Assembly: GCA_024639845.1 (NCBI GenBank)
Contig: JAHEGG010000002.1
Span: 117,293-181,292 of the forward strand
DNA length: 64,000 nucleotides
From: Microbacteriaceae bacterium
GTDB lineage: Bacteria > Actinomycetota > Actinomycetes > Actinomycetales > Microbacteriaceae
Reading direction: 5' to 3'
The notes below the pieces were generated by a model. It worked only from the letters and a program-made list of their open reading frames with translations, did not search any database and was not told the DNA's origin. Shown in pieces: positions 9,201 to 17,811 of this stretch. A program made the translations under genes and the position numbers. Position 1 is the first letter of the stretch, and each line of letters begins with the position of its first letter.

Positions 9201-9856
9201 CGACGAATAACGAGCTCGGTTCTGGCATGCAGGTGGCTTTGAAAGACCTCGAAATTCGAGGTGCCGGAAATCTGCTTGGTGGCGAGCAGTCTGGGCACAT
9301 CGCAGGCGTTGGTTTCGATCTTTATCTACGGATGATCGGAGAGGCGGTTGCCGACTTCAAGGGAGAAAAGGTGGATTCTCCCGCCGAACTTCGGCTCGAA
9401 CTTCCGGTTGACGCGCACATTCCGTCAACCTACGTCGACAGCGAGCGCCTTCGACTCGAGGCATATCACAAGCTTTCGGCGGCAAGCGGCGAAAAGGGCA
9501 ACCGCGCCGTTCTCGACGCCATTCTGGCCGAGTTGATCGACCGTTATGGCGAGGCCCCAGCATCCGTGGTGAATCTGATTGATGTCACCGAACTGCGTCA
9601 GCAGGCTAACCGTCTGGGTCTGAAAGATGTCACTTTGCTTGGCGCGCAGGCAAACTTTAAGCCGGTCGAACTTAGTGAGGGGGAGCAGGTGCGTTTGAGT
9701 CACTTGTTTCCAGGCATGCGCTATTTGCAAACCAACAATCTGCTTACCGTGCCAGCGCCTAAGGGCGTCGACGGCCAGCCACTTCGCGACCGTGCGGTAA
9801 TCGATTGGACCTGGGCGTTTTTGGCTACAGTTTTTGCAAACAAGGAGAATCAATGA
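6272..9856 (+). CDS. mfd: Transcription-repair coupling factor
   Basis: A DNA translocase that removes RNA polymerase stalled at lesions and recruits UvrA. The 1194 aa protein has an N-terminal UvrB-like module (about 1-330) and an RNA polymerase interaction domain around residue 510 (LKSGDYVVHEIHGIGRFK). The RecG-like helicase motor follows: Walker A GDVGYGKTEVA, DEEQRFG box, SATPIPRTL, ETGIDIPNANT and RGRVGR. A C-terminal TRCF domain ends it. GTG 6272 is chosen because it fits the leaderless -10 box. Its TGA overlaps the ATG of mazG. Confidence 0.97.
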   Translation: MDSQKHPWALSRLVALVSDGYPIAALESKIKNRRIELLAPAGAHATVVALVDHIRGNKKLNRVSLVVVATGREAEDTAVALQALMPDAELLEFPSWETLPHERLSPSPETVGKRLRVLHRLHDLAVKPEPEHPVVVLASVRAVLQPVVASLGDHPPLHLEVGRDYLLPELNLKLVELAYERVDMVTKRGEFAARGGILDIFPTTAQHAVRLEFFGDELEEIREFSVADQRSLAVDEVHKIRGVGIFAAREVIITPSVAARAREMQHEFPNLSTMLAKIAEGIPVEGMESLAPALVDKLIPFTDYLAEDAAVILLQPEKSAARAANLAETNEEFLHAAWDAAIEGAKAPIDLSAGGFVDMSSFVASLRQRQFITVSQFPADDEVQINLGLLDIPAFSPDSTVTNWLDDQTRNGQRVFVVAEGHGTAERIGEQLRSAGIDAVLVESDDQEVKPAGKSIPVALIQAPLRRGFAAPASNLIVITETEFYGRNASYVNPAVRKLAAKRGQAVDPLSLKSGDYVVHEIHGIGRFKELITRKSGVGMHQHEREYLLIEYAPSKRGQPGDTLFVPTDQLDLLTRFVGGEAPVLSKMGGSDWANAKGRARKAVRKIAIDLVKLYSARMKSKGHAFAPDTPWQRELEEAFPFVETPDQLSTIEEVKADMEKDIPMDRLLAGDVGYGKTEVAIRAAFKAIQDGKQVAMLVPTTLLVRQHTETILSRFAGFPVSVRPLSRFQSAAESKDTIEGLENGAVDMVVGTHRLLSGNIKFRNLGLIIIDEEQRFGVEHKEKLKDLKQNVDVLSMSATPIPRTLEMAVTGIREMSTLATPPEDRHPILTYVGGYSEKQVAAAIRRELIREGQVFFVHNRVETIDKVASDLAELVPEARIAVAHGQMSESLLEQVVVDFWERKFDVLVSTTIIETGIDIPNANTLIVDRAERFGLSQLHQIRGRVGRGRERAYAYFFYDPSKPLTDLAHDRLATIATNNELGSGMQVALKDLEIRGAGNLLGGEQSGHIAGVGFDLYLRMIGEAVADFKGEKVDSPAELRLELPVDAHIPSTYVDSERLRLEAYHKLSAASGEKGNRAVLDAILAELIDRYGEAPASVVNLIDVTELRQQANRLGLKDVTLLGAQANFKPVELSEGEQVRLSHLFPGMRYLQTNNLLTVPAPKGVDGQPLRDRAVIDWTWAFLATVFANKENQ

Positions 9857-10551
9857 CAAACCTCGACGAACTAATTGCCACCGCGCACACCCTGCGTGCT
9901 CCAGGCGGTTGCCCCTGGGATGCCGAACAAACCCACGAGAGCTTGGTGCAGTATCTCGTCGAGGAGTGCTACGAACTGGTTGACGCGATCGAGGACGGAA
10001 ACCGCGAAGAGATTCTCGAAGAACTAGGCGATGTGCTCTATCAGGTTGTTTTTCACAGCGACCTAGCCGCTGCTGGCTCGCTCGGTGAACCATTTGACAT
10101 AAACGATGTTGCCGCCAAGATGCGCGACAAGATGATTTCGCGCCATCCGCACGTTTTCGGCGACGAGGCAGCGCTAGCCAAGTTCGCCGCCACCACCGGC
10201 GATGAGGTCATGCAAAACTGGGATGCCCACAAGAAGCGCGAGAAACCCGAACGTTCAAGCGTGCTCGACGGAATCGCCACGGGCATGCCGGCATTGGCTT
10301 TGGCAAGCAAGGTGCTTGGCAAAGCCGAGAAGATCGGCCTTCTGGAGGTTGGAGCTGCCGGGCCCTTGCAGGTTGACGACGAAGAACAGCTAGGTGGTTT
10401 ACTTCTCGCGATTGTCACCTCGGCGCGCGCCAACGGTCTTGATGCCGAGCGGGCGCTCCGGGTGGCCGTGCGTGACCTCATGGCCGACATTCGCAAGATC
10501 GAAGTTCTTGATGCCTCGGATGCTGGGGTCATCGGCCGCGAAACCGATTAG
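9853..10551 (+). CDS. mazG: Nucleoside triphosphate pyrophosphohydrolase MazG
   Basis: Hydrolyses NTPs/dNTPs to monophosphates, clearing aberrant nucleotides. It has the all-alpha MazG motif: PWDAEQTHESL, EECYELVDAIE and EELGDVLYQVVFHS, whose acidic residues bind magnesium. The 232 aa length is in the range of actinobacterial members. The ATG at 9853 overlaps the mfd stop (ATGA) and has a strong AAGGAG site (9842-9847); an upstream TTG at 9805 is rejected. An mfd-mazG pair also occurs in mycobacteria. Confidence 0.92.
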   Translation: MTNLDELIATAHTLRAPGGCPWDAEQTHESLVQYLVEECYELVDAIEDGNREEILEELGDVLYQVVFHSDLAAAGSLGEPFDINDVAAKMRDKMISRHPHVFGDEAALAKFAATTGDEVMQNWDAHKKREKPERSSVLDGIATGMPALALASKVLGKAEKIGLLEVGAAGPLQVDDEEQLGGLLLAIVTSARANGLDAERALRVAVRDLMADIRKIEVLDASDAGVIGRETD

Positions 10552-10587
10552 TTCGCTTGGCTAAGCGGCAACGGCGACCCGCTGTGG

Positions 10588-10593
10588 CAAACT
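10588..10593 (+). promoter_or_regulatory. Possible -10 box of hisS (leaderless)
   Basis: CAAACT sits six bases before the hisS ATG at 10600. It deviates from TANNNT in the first base. No ribosome binding site is visible, which favours leaderless expression. Confidence 0.35.
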
Positions 10594-10599
10594 TGTCGC

Positions 10600-11826
10600 A
10601 TGGCTAAAGACGTGAACCCGCCCCGTGGCATGCGCGACTTTCTGCCCGTCGAAAAACTTCAGCGCGAGCAGGTTTTGGCGCGAATCCGCAGCACCTACCG
10701 ACTTCACGGCTTTCAAGAGGTTGAAACCCCTGCTCTCGAAGACCTGGCAAAACTCACCTCTGGCCAGGGCGGCGACAATGAAAAACTTGCCTACCGCGTG
10801 CTAAAGCGCGGTGCCGAACTCGATGAGGCACTGGCCACCGGAAATGCCGGCGAACTGGCCGACCTTGGACTTCGTTTTGACCTGACCGTGCCACTGACTC
10901 GCTTTTACGCAACAAATCGTGCTCAACTTCCACCTGTTTTTAAGGCCATCCAGACCGGTCCTGTCTGGCGAGCCGAACGCCCGCAGAAGGGGCGCTACCG
11001 CCAGTTCGTTCAGTGTGACATCGACATCATCGGCGACTCGTCAACGCTCGCCGAGATCGACCTCTTGGTGTCTTCGCTTGATGCCCTTGATGCTCTCGGT
11101 TTGCAGGATGCGATCATCCGAGTCAACCACCGAGCGCTTCTGAACCGCAGCCTCGAGTCGATGGGGGTCAAGCCAGAAGACCAACCGCTTGCCATGATTA
11201 TTGTCGACAAACTAGACAAGTTGGGCGTTGACGGCGTGGTTGCCGAAATGGCCGAACGGCTCGGACAGGCATCTGCCGAAAAACTTGCCATTTGGCTAAA
11301 CACCATCAACGGCGGTCTCAAAGTGCCACAAGAACTAGCCTCGATTTTCGGAGCTGTGAGCGCTCGCTTCAAAGACCGTCTGCGTTATGACCCGACGCTG
11401 GTGCGTGGAATGGGTTATTACACCGGCCCGATCTTCGAAATCGAACACCCGGGCTCCGGTTCGTCAATCGGTGGTGGCGGTCGTTACGACGGCATGGTTG
11501 GGCGCTGGCTGGGCACGGATGTTCCTGCCGTCGGCATCTCGCTTGGCTTTGAGCGAGTCGTCGATCTGGTCGATGCCGCAAAATTCTCGTTGCAGCCCAA
11601 CACTGCAGTGCTCATCCTTGAAAACGACTCACCCAAAACTATGGCCAACGCACTCAACCGCCAGCGCGAGTTGCAAGAGTTTGGCACCGTTGTTCGTCTT
11701 GAAAACCGCCCGAAGAAGCTGTCTAACCTGCTCGATGAGTTGCACACCCACGGTTTCGAAAAGTTTGCCTCGGTTGACGAATTAACCGAGACTTTCGAAT
11801 CGCTAAACCTTAGAGATATCGGCTAG
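10600..11826 (+). CDS. hisS: Histidyl-tRNA synthetase
   Basis: A class II aminoacyl-tRNA synthetase that charges tRNA-His. Motif 1 region begins PPRGMRDFLP; motif 2 is WRAERPQKGRYRQF; the histidine-specific element is RGMGYYTGPIFE; motif 3 is GGGRYDGMVG with GISLGFERV. A short anticodon-binding domain ends the 408 aa chain, within the normal size. There is no Shine-Dalgarno sequence. Its position between mazG and eno differs from the mycobacterial order, where hisS lies elsewhere. Confidence 0.95.
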   Translation: MAKDVNPPRGMRDFLPVEKLQREQVLARIRSTYRLHGFQEVETPALEDLAKLTSGQGGDNEKLAYRVLKRGAELDEALATGNAGELADLGLRFDLTVPLTRFYATNRAQLPPVFKAIQTGPVWRAERPQKGRYRQFVQCDIDIIGDSSTLAEIDLLVSSLDALDALGLQDAIIRVNHRALLNRSLESMGVKPEDQPLAMIIVDKLDKLGVDGVVAEMAERLGQASAEKLAIWLNTINGGLKVPQELASIFGAVSARFKDRLRYDPTLVRGMGYYTGPIFEIEHPGSGSSIGGGGRYDGMVGRWLGTDVPAVGISLGFERVVDLVDAAKFSLQPNTAVLILENDSPKTMANALNRQRELQEFGTVVRLENRPKKLSNLLDELHTHGFEKFASVDELTETFESLNLRDIG

Positions 11827-11900
11827 TCGATAGACTAGAAGCCATACAACGACGTTCTCAAAGTGCGCAATGTGCGCCACAAAAACCTGCAATTGCATAG

Positions 11901-13196
<1,296 letters not shown>

Positions 13197-13228
13197 GCAA
13201 ACGGCACGAAAGCTAAGAGGCGCTCGAG

Positions 13229-13756
13229 ATGAAAGCAACCAGGCCGGCAAGAGCCAAGGTGCGCAAGTCTCGGGCGTCTTCTGCTTCTGACCATCGCACC
13301 AACATGCTTCTCGGTCTCAAGCTCGACACGCGAACCATCACCCTCTCAATCGTTTTAGTTGTCGGCATCTTTACGCTTGCACCGCAAATGCAGGTCTTGA
13401 TCGAGCAACAAACGACCATCGCAGATGTGAAAGCTCAGGTTGCGGCCAAAGAAAAAGCTGTGGCCGAAATGAAGGCCGAACGCAAACGTTGGGAAGACCC
13501 CGTATACATTCGTTCTCAAGCGCGTGACCGCCTTTATTACGTGATGCCTGGTGAGGTTTCATACCTGGTCATGGATGCAGCCGGAATCGATCAGAGCGAC
13601 ACTTCTGGCACCGTCGGAGAAAAGATTGCGGCGCGCACGAACAACTCGCAGATCACTGCATCCGTGCATGCAACCAAAGCCAACTGGATGGATGCGCTAG
13701 TCGAGACCGTGGTGCGCTCAGGGCTCGAACAGCCGACCGAAGAAACTAAGAAATAG
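13229..13756 (+). CDS. FtsB/DivIC-type septum formation initiator
   Basis: A bitopic division protein. A basic cytoplasmic N terminus (about 1-34) is followed by one membrane helix (ITLSIVLVVGIFTLA, about 35-52). A coiled coil rich in K/E/A runs to about residue 90, then comes the family motif WEDPVYIRSQARDRLYYVMPGE. In the eno-linked actinobacterial family this protein is expected to join the FtsL/FtsQ complex. It is followed without a gap by the DUF501 gene. The eno-ftsB-DUF501 order is conserved in actinobacteria. Confidence 0.88.
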   Translation: MKATRPARAKVRKSRASSASDHRTNMLLGLKLDTRTITLSIVLVVGIFTLAPQMQVLIEQQTTIADVKAQVAAKEKAVAEMKAERKRWEDPVYIRSQARDRLYYVMPGEVSYLVMDAAGIDQSDTSGTVGEKIAARTNNSQITASVHATKANWMDALVETVVRSGLEQPTEETKK

Positions 13757-14283
13757 TGCCTCTCACACCAGCCACCGATGACGACATCTGGGTGGTTTCA
13801 AAACAACTCGGGCGTCCAGCTCGAGACATCGTCGCAATCGCGGCCCGCTGCGTTTGCGGCAAGCCGACCGTGGTGCAAACCGCTCCGCGCCTCGGCGACG
13901 GAACCCCGTTTCCGACCACCTACTATCTGACCCACCCTGGTGCCACCGCGGCTCTGTCAACGCTCGAGGCTTCTGGGCTTATGGCTCAACTTCAAGAGCA
14001 ATTGAACTCGGATGCTGCGCTCGCGGCAGCCTATCGTGCGGCTCATGAGAGCTACTTGGCCGACCGTGCTCAACTCGAGCGGGCGACGGGAGAGGTTCCT
14101 GAGATCGCAGGGATCTCGGCCGGCGGAATGCCCGTGCGAGTCAAGTGCTTGCACGCCTTGGCGGGCCATTCGCTCGCGGTCGGCAAGGGCGTGAACCCGA
14201 TTGGCGACATTGCCCTTGAGTTGTGTTCATGGAGCCCTGAGCGTTGCGTTTGCGGCGTCGAAACAGATGTAACAAACCGATAA
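13756..14283 (+). CDS. DUF501 family protein
   Basis: A soluble 175 aa protein of unknown function that regularly follows the FtsB-like gene in actinobacteria. Conserved features are the N-terminal VSKQLGRPARDI, a CVCGKP motif near residue 35, the YYLTHPG segment, and a C-terminal CLHALAGHSLAVGKGVNPIGD (about residues 131-151). Several conserved cysteines and histidines hint at metal binding, which is inference. GTG shares one base with the preceding stop, so translation is coupled. The exopolyphosphatase gene that often follows is absent here. Confidence 0.85.
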   Translation: MPLTPATDDDIWVVSKQLGRPARDIVAIAARCVCGKPTVVQTAPRLGDGTPFPTTYYLTHPGATAALSTLEASGLMAQLQEQLNSDAALAAAYRAAHESYLADRAQLERATGEVPEIAGISAGGMPVRVKCLHALAGHSLAVGKGVNPIGDIALELCSWSPERCVCGVETDVTNR

Positions 14284-14294
14284 ACCGAAAGTAG

Positions 14295-14300
14295 TAAATT
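14295..14300 (+). promoter_or_regulatory. Probable -10 box of ndh (leaderless)
   Basis: TAAATT is followed by seven bases and the ATG at 14308. No ribosome binding site is seen. It would let ndh be transcribed separately from the eno operon. Confidence 0.5.
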
Positions 14301-14307
14301 AGAACCT

Positions 14308-15660
14308 ATGCCTGCAAACTCAAAGAGCACCTCTGTGCCAAAGATTCTCGTCGTCGGTGGAGGATACGCCGGCTTCTACACCGCCTGGAAGCTTGAAAAG
14401 CACCTGGGCAAAGGCGAGGCCGAGGTCACTCTCGTTGACCCGCTGCCATACATGACCTACCAGCCTTTCCTTCCTGAGGTTGTGGCCGGATCGATCGAGG
14501 CACGTCACGCCGTGGTCTCTCACCGCCGCCACCTTCGCAAGACCAATGTGGTGCTAGGCAAGGTCACCTCGGTTGATCACAAGAAGAAAACCGCAACGCT
14601 CGAATATGCAGGCGTGGCCGGTGCCAAAAAGTTTGCCTATGACCACATCGTGATGACTGCGGGTGCAGTGTCTCGCACCTTCCCTATTCCAGGCGTCGCA
14701 GAAAACGCCATCGGCCTCAAGAACATCGAAGAAGCCGTCGAGGTTCGAAACCGCATAATCAGCAACTTTGACAAGGCTGCCAACCTACCAGCCGGAGCCG
14801 ACCGCGACCGTCTGCTGACTTTCGTGGTCATCGGTGGCGGATTCGCCGGTATCGAGGCGTTCGCCGAGATGCGTTCGTTGGCGTCATACCTGTTGCGCTA
14901 TTACCCAGGGCTGACCTTTGACGACGTTAAGTTCCACCTCGTTGAGGCGATGGGCCGCATAATGCCCGAGGTTTCGCTGCAGACCGCAGAGTGGGTCGTC
15001 GCCGACCTAGACCGTCGCGGAGCCAAGGTTCATCTGAACACCCAGCTCGTTTCGGCAGTCGACGGCAAGGTTGAACTTTCAACCGGAGAAACCTTCGAAT
15101 CAGACGTCATCGTTTGGACCGCCGGCGTGATGGCTCACCCATACGTTCGCAACACCGACCTTCCAATCGAAGAGCGCGGTCGAATCCTGACTCACCCAAC
15201 CTTGCGAGTCGTAACTCCAGAGGGTCAGATCGTGGATGGCGCTTGGGCTGCCGGCGACGTTTCTGCAGTGCCAGACCTAAGTGGTTTTGGTGTTGCTGGG
15301 TACTGCGTTCCAAACGCGCAGCACGCGGTTCGCCAGGGCAAGCTGATGGCCAAGAACTTGGTAGCAACGCTACGCGGAGAAGGCGTCAAGGAGTACTTCC
15401 ACAAGCCTCTTGGTGCGGTGGCAGGTCTCGGAATCGGTGTCGGTGTATTCCAATACAAGAAGCTCGGCATCAAGGGACTTATCGCCTGGTTCATGCACCG
15501 CGGTTACCACGGCCTTGCCGTCCCAACCTGGGAGCGCAAGATTCGCGTTTTTGCCGGTTGGATTTGGAACTTCCTTCTTCGTCGAGACATCGTGTCGATT
15601 GCCGCGACCAAAGAACCACGATTACCTTTTGAGACTTGGGCATCCAAGCCAAAGAAGTAG
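14308..15660 (+). CDS. ndh: Type II NADH dehydrogenase (NADH:quinone oxidoreductase)
   Basis: A single-subunit FAD enzyme that passes electrons from NADH to quinone without pumping protons. Two Rossmann motifs are visible: VVGGGYAGFY for FAD near the N terminus and VVIGGGFAGIEAFAE for NADH near residue 175. The AAGDVSAVPD segment near 313 is the second FAD contact. The C-terminal part has amphipathic or hydrophobic stretches for membrane attachment. Length 450 aa is typical of actinobacterial Ndh. A terminator and a tRNA follow directly. Confidence 0.92.
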   Translation: MPANSKSTSVPKILVVGGGYAGFYTAWKLEKHLGKGEAEVTLVDPLPYMTYQPFLPEVVAGSIEARHAVVSHRRHLRKTNVVLGKVTSVDHKKKTATLEYAGVAGAKKFAYDHIVMTAGAVSRTFPIPGVAENAIGLKNIEEAVEVRNRIISNFDKAANLPAGADRDRLLTFVVIGGGFAGIEAFAEMRSLASYLLRYYPGLTFDDVKFHLVEAMGRIMPEVSLQTAEWVVADLDRRGAKVHLNTQLVSAVDGKVELSTGETFESDVIVWTAGVMAHPYVRNTDLPIEERGRILTHPTLRVVTPEGQIVDGAWAAGDVSAVPDLSGFGVAGYCVPNAQHAVRQGKLMAKNLVATLRGEGVKEYFHKPLGAVAGLGIGVGVFQYKKLGIKGLIAWFMHRGYHGLAVPTWERKIRVFAGWIWNFLLRRDIVSIAATKEPRLPFETWASKPKK

Positions 15661-15675
15661 CGTCATACTTGGAAG

Positions 15676-15701
15676 GGCCCGGAGCAATCTGGGCCTTTTT
15701 T
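15676..15701 (+). terminator. Rho-independent terminator after ndh
   Basis: GGCCCGGA (15676-15683) pairs with TCTGGGCC (15688-15695), eight pairs including one G-T, closed by the tetraloop GCAA and followed by six T residues. It separates ndh from the downstream tRNA by only eight bases. Confidence 0.85.
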
Positions 15702-15709
15702 AGTTACCA

Positions 15710-15785
15710 GCCCCTTTAGCCCAATGGCAGAGGCAGACGACTTAAAATCGTCACAGTGTGGGTTCGAGTCCCACAAGGGGCACCA
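15710..15785 (+). tRNA. Class I-type tRNA with anticodon TAA (nominally Leu-UUA)
   Basis: A 76-base tRNA with encoded CCA. The acceptor GCCCCTT/AAGGGGC, the anticodon stem GACGA/TCGTC around CTTAAAA, and the T arm GTGGG-TTCGAGT-CCCAC all pair perfectly. The D arm is GCC/GGC with a GG-containing loop, and the discriminator is A. Anticodon TAA reads the leucine codon UUA. The variable loop is only ACAGT, whereas bacterial leucine tRNAs are class II with a long variable arm. The tRNA call is certain; the amino acid it carries is not. Confidence 0.9.
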
Positions 15786-15797
15786 TCTTTTCAGGCT

Positions 15798-15803
15798 TAT
15801 CCT
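15798..15803 (+). promoter_or_regulatory. Probable -10 box of the DUF393 gene (leaderless)
   Basis: TATCCT, six bases, then GTG at 15810. It lies 12 bases after the tRNA end, so the DUF393 gene need not depend on tRNA transcription. Confidence 0.5.
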
Positions 15804-15809
15804 TGAAGC

Positions 15810-16196
15810 GTGCTCCCGCCCGTCAACATACAGCCCGCCATCCTGATTTTTGATGGTGATTGCGGCTTTTGCACCAGCACATCGAATTTCATCGAACGGC
15901 ACTCGTCGAGCCCGATTGCCGCTCATCCGTGGCAGTTCATTGATGTCACCCACTATGGCCTGACTCAGGCCCAAACGGCCGCCAAGGTATATCTTGTGCG
16001 TGATGGTCACGGGTATGCGGGGCACGAGGCCTTCGCTCAAATCTTGACCTTGCAGCGCAACGTCTTTTTGCGCACGCTCGGATACTTGCTCATGGTTCCA
16101 CCGCTAAGTTGGCTTGCTCGTCCTGGTTATTCGCTCGTTGCTCGATACCGCCACAAGCTTCCGGGCGGCACGCCGGCCTGCAAAATGCCTCAGTAA
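15810..16196 (+). CDS. DUF393 (DCC family) thiol-disulfide oxidoreductase-like protein
   Basis: A 128 aa protein with the DCC-family signature FDGDCGFCTSTSNF near the N terminus, whose CGFC resembles a thioredoxin-type active site. A second family landmark, the RDGHGYAGHEAF region, lies near residue 65. The C-terminal half has a hydrophobic stretch (LGYLLMVPPLSWLA) that may bind membrane. The family is predicted to do thiol-disulfide exchange; the substrate is unknown. The start is GTG 15810, fitting the -10 box; no ribosome binding site is seen. Confidence 0.8.
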   Translation: MLPPVNIQPAILIFDGDCGFCTSTSNFIERHSSSPIAAHPWQFIDVTHYGLTQAQTAAKVYLVRDGHGYAGHEAFAQILTLQRNVFLRTLGYLLMVPPLSWLARPGYSLVARYRHKLPGGTPACKMPQ

Positions 16197-16279
16197 CCCC
16201 GAAAACTGGCATCAAACCTGTTCGCCTCAGGCAAACTGAGTACTTGCTGAAAACCACCAATAAAGTCGCCCGTCACACT

Positions 16280-16308
16280 TAGAGTTGAATCAATCGGGGG
16301 ATGCCCGA
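16280..16308 (+). promoter_or_regulatory. Candidate promoter and leader hairpin of lemA
   Basis: TAGAGT (16280-16285) is a possible -10 box. Downstream, TCGGG (16294-16298) pairs with CCCGA (16304-16308) just before the AAGGAG ribosome binding site at 16311. Unlike many genes here, lemA would have a short leader. No clear -35 box is visible. Confidence 0.35.
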
Positions 16309-16323
16309 ATCAAGGAGAAACTC

Positions 16324-16890
16324 ATGGATTACACAATCTGGATCATCGTCGCGGTAGTCGTTTTGATTGGACTTTGGCTTTGGGGCACCTACAACTCCCT
16401 TGTGGCTCTGAACGAGCGAGTCGAAGAGGCGTGGAGCGACATCACCGTTCAGCTCAAGCGCCGAGCCGACCTCATTCCAAACCTCATTGAAACCGTCAAG
16501 GGTTATGCAAAGCACGAGAGCCAGGTTTTCGAAAACGTAACCGCAGCTCGCGCAGCCACCATCTCTCCTGAGGTCATGAAGAGCCCTCGCGCCGCTGCCA
16601 AGGCTGAGGCGTCGTTTGCCGGAGCCATGAAGAGCCTGTTCGCCGTAGCCGAGGCTTATCCTCAGCTTCAGGCAAACCAGAACTTCCTCGCTCTGCAGAA
16701 CGAACTGACCGACACCGAAGACAAGGTCATGGCTGCTCGTCGTTTCTACAACGCCGGTGCACGCGAACTCAACATCAAGATCAAGCAGTTCCCAACCGTG
16801 CTGTTCGCCGGTCTCGGCTTCAAAGAGAAGGAATACTTCGAGGTAGCCGACGCTGCTGCGATCGCAGAGCCACCTCAGGTTAAGTTCTAA
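16324..16890 (+). CDS. LemA family protein
   Basis: A 188 aa membrane-anchored protein: one N-terminal helix (IWIIVAVVVLIGLWLWG), then the alpha-helical LemA domain with YNSLVALNERVEEAWSDI, LKRRADLIPNLIETVKGYA and ENVTAARAA. Function is not well defined in bacteria; it is thought to form periplasmic or extracytoplasmic helical assemblies. ATG 16324 is chosen over an upstream in-frame ATG because an AAGGAG site sits eight bases before it. It is paired with an M48 protease gene 27 bases downstream, a recurrent arrangement. Confidence 0.92.
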   Translation: MDYTIWIIVAVVVLIGLWLWGTYNSLVALNERVEEAWSDITVQLKRRADLIPNLIETVKGYAKHESQVFENVTAARAATISPEVMKSPRAAAKAEASFAGAMKSLFAVAEAYPQLQANQNFLALQNELTDTEDKVMAARRFYNAGARELNIKIKQFPTVLFAGLGFKEKEYFEVADAAAIAEPPQVKF

Positions 16891-16917
16891 CGATCTCACC
16901 CCTTCTCTAGGAACGCC

Positions 16918-17811
16918 ATGTATTCAGCGATTGCTGCCAATAAGCGCAACACGATCATCATCATCGGAGTTTTTGTTGCGCTGCTTGGCGGGCTGGCACT
17001 TTGGTTTGGTTACGCATCTGGCGACTACACTAGCGCCGGCTTGATTCTTCTTTTCATCGCCGGATACGCGCTATTTCAGTACTACGCGTCGAGCGCGATT
17101 GCCGTGGCGATGTCTGGCGCCGTTCCAATCCAAAAGTCAGACAACCCTCGCCTTTGGAACACCGTTGAGAACATCGCCATTCGCGAGGGCATGCCGATGC
17201 CTCGGGTCTACATCATTCCCGACCCGGCACCGAATGCCTTCGCAACCGGACGTGATCCCAAAAATGCTGTCGTCGCTGCAACCTCCGGATTGCTCGAGAT
17301 CATGGATGACCAGGAACTAGAAGGTGTCATGGCACACGAGATGGGGCACGTAAAGAATTACGACATTCGAGTAACCACAATCGTTTTCGGTCTGGTCAGC
17401 GCGGTGGCTATTCTGGCCGACCTCGCCCTGCGAATCGGATACTGGGCTGGTCGCGGTTCAGATAACCGAAACGGCGGCAACCAGCTTGGGCTCATCTTCT
17501 TGGTCATCGGCCTCGCCGGAAGCCTGATCGCTTTTCTTATCGGCCCCCTAATCACCGCTGCTGTTTCACGTCAGCGTGAATACCTCGCGGACGCCAGCGC
17601 GGCCGAATCAACCAGATATCCGGATGGTCTGGCTCGAGCACTCGAAAAACTCGGGCAATACGGCCGCCCGATGCGTCGAGCCAACGCATCCATGGCCCAC
17701 ATGTATATCGCTGACCCAGTCAAACCTGGTTTGGTGGAACGACTTTTTTCGTCTCACCCACCCATTCCCAAGCGCGTTGACCGCCTACGCCACATGGGAA
17801 GCAAGTTCTAA
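16918..17811 (+). CDS. M48 family zinc metalloprotease, HtpX-like
   Basis: A membrane protease expected to degrade damaged membrane proteins. The 297 aa chain starts with two hydrophobic segments (about 13-30 and 39-60). The zinc motif HEMGH is at residues 140-144, two more helices follow (about 153-170 and 187-207), and the third ligand region is REYLADASAAE. It forms a unit with lemA. Its last 27 bases overlap the end of the ycaQ-like gene on the other strand. Confidence 0.92.
   Translation: MYSAIAANKRNTIIIIGVFVALLGGLALWFGYASGDYTSAGLILLFIAGYALFQYYASSAIAVAMSGAVPIQKSDNPRLWNTVENIAIREGMPMPRVYIIPDPAPNAFATGRDPKNAVVAATSGLLEIMDDQELEGVMAHEMGHVKNYDIRVTTIVFGLVSAVAILADLALRIGYWAGRGSDNRNGGNQLGLIFLVIGLAGSLIAFLIGPLITAAVSRQREYLADASAAESTRYPDGLARALEKLGQYGRPMRRANASMAHMYIADPVKPGLVERLFSSHPPIPKRVDRLRHMGSKF

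Noticed and set aside
9425..10093. 222-codon open frame on the minus strand across the mfd/mazG junction
   Set aside because: It is antisense to two well-conserved genes and gives an Arg/Gln-rich product without family features.
10553..10570. CGCTT-GGCT-AAGCG hairpin after mazG as a terminator
   Set aside because: The stem is only five pairs and no T run follows.
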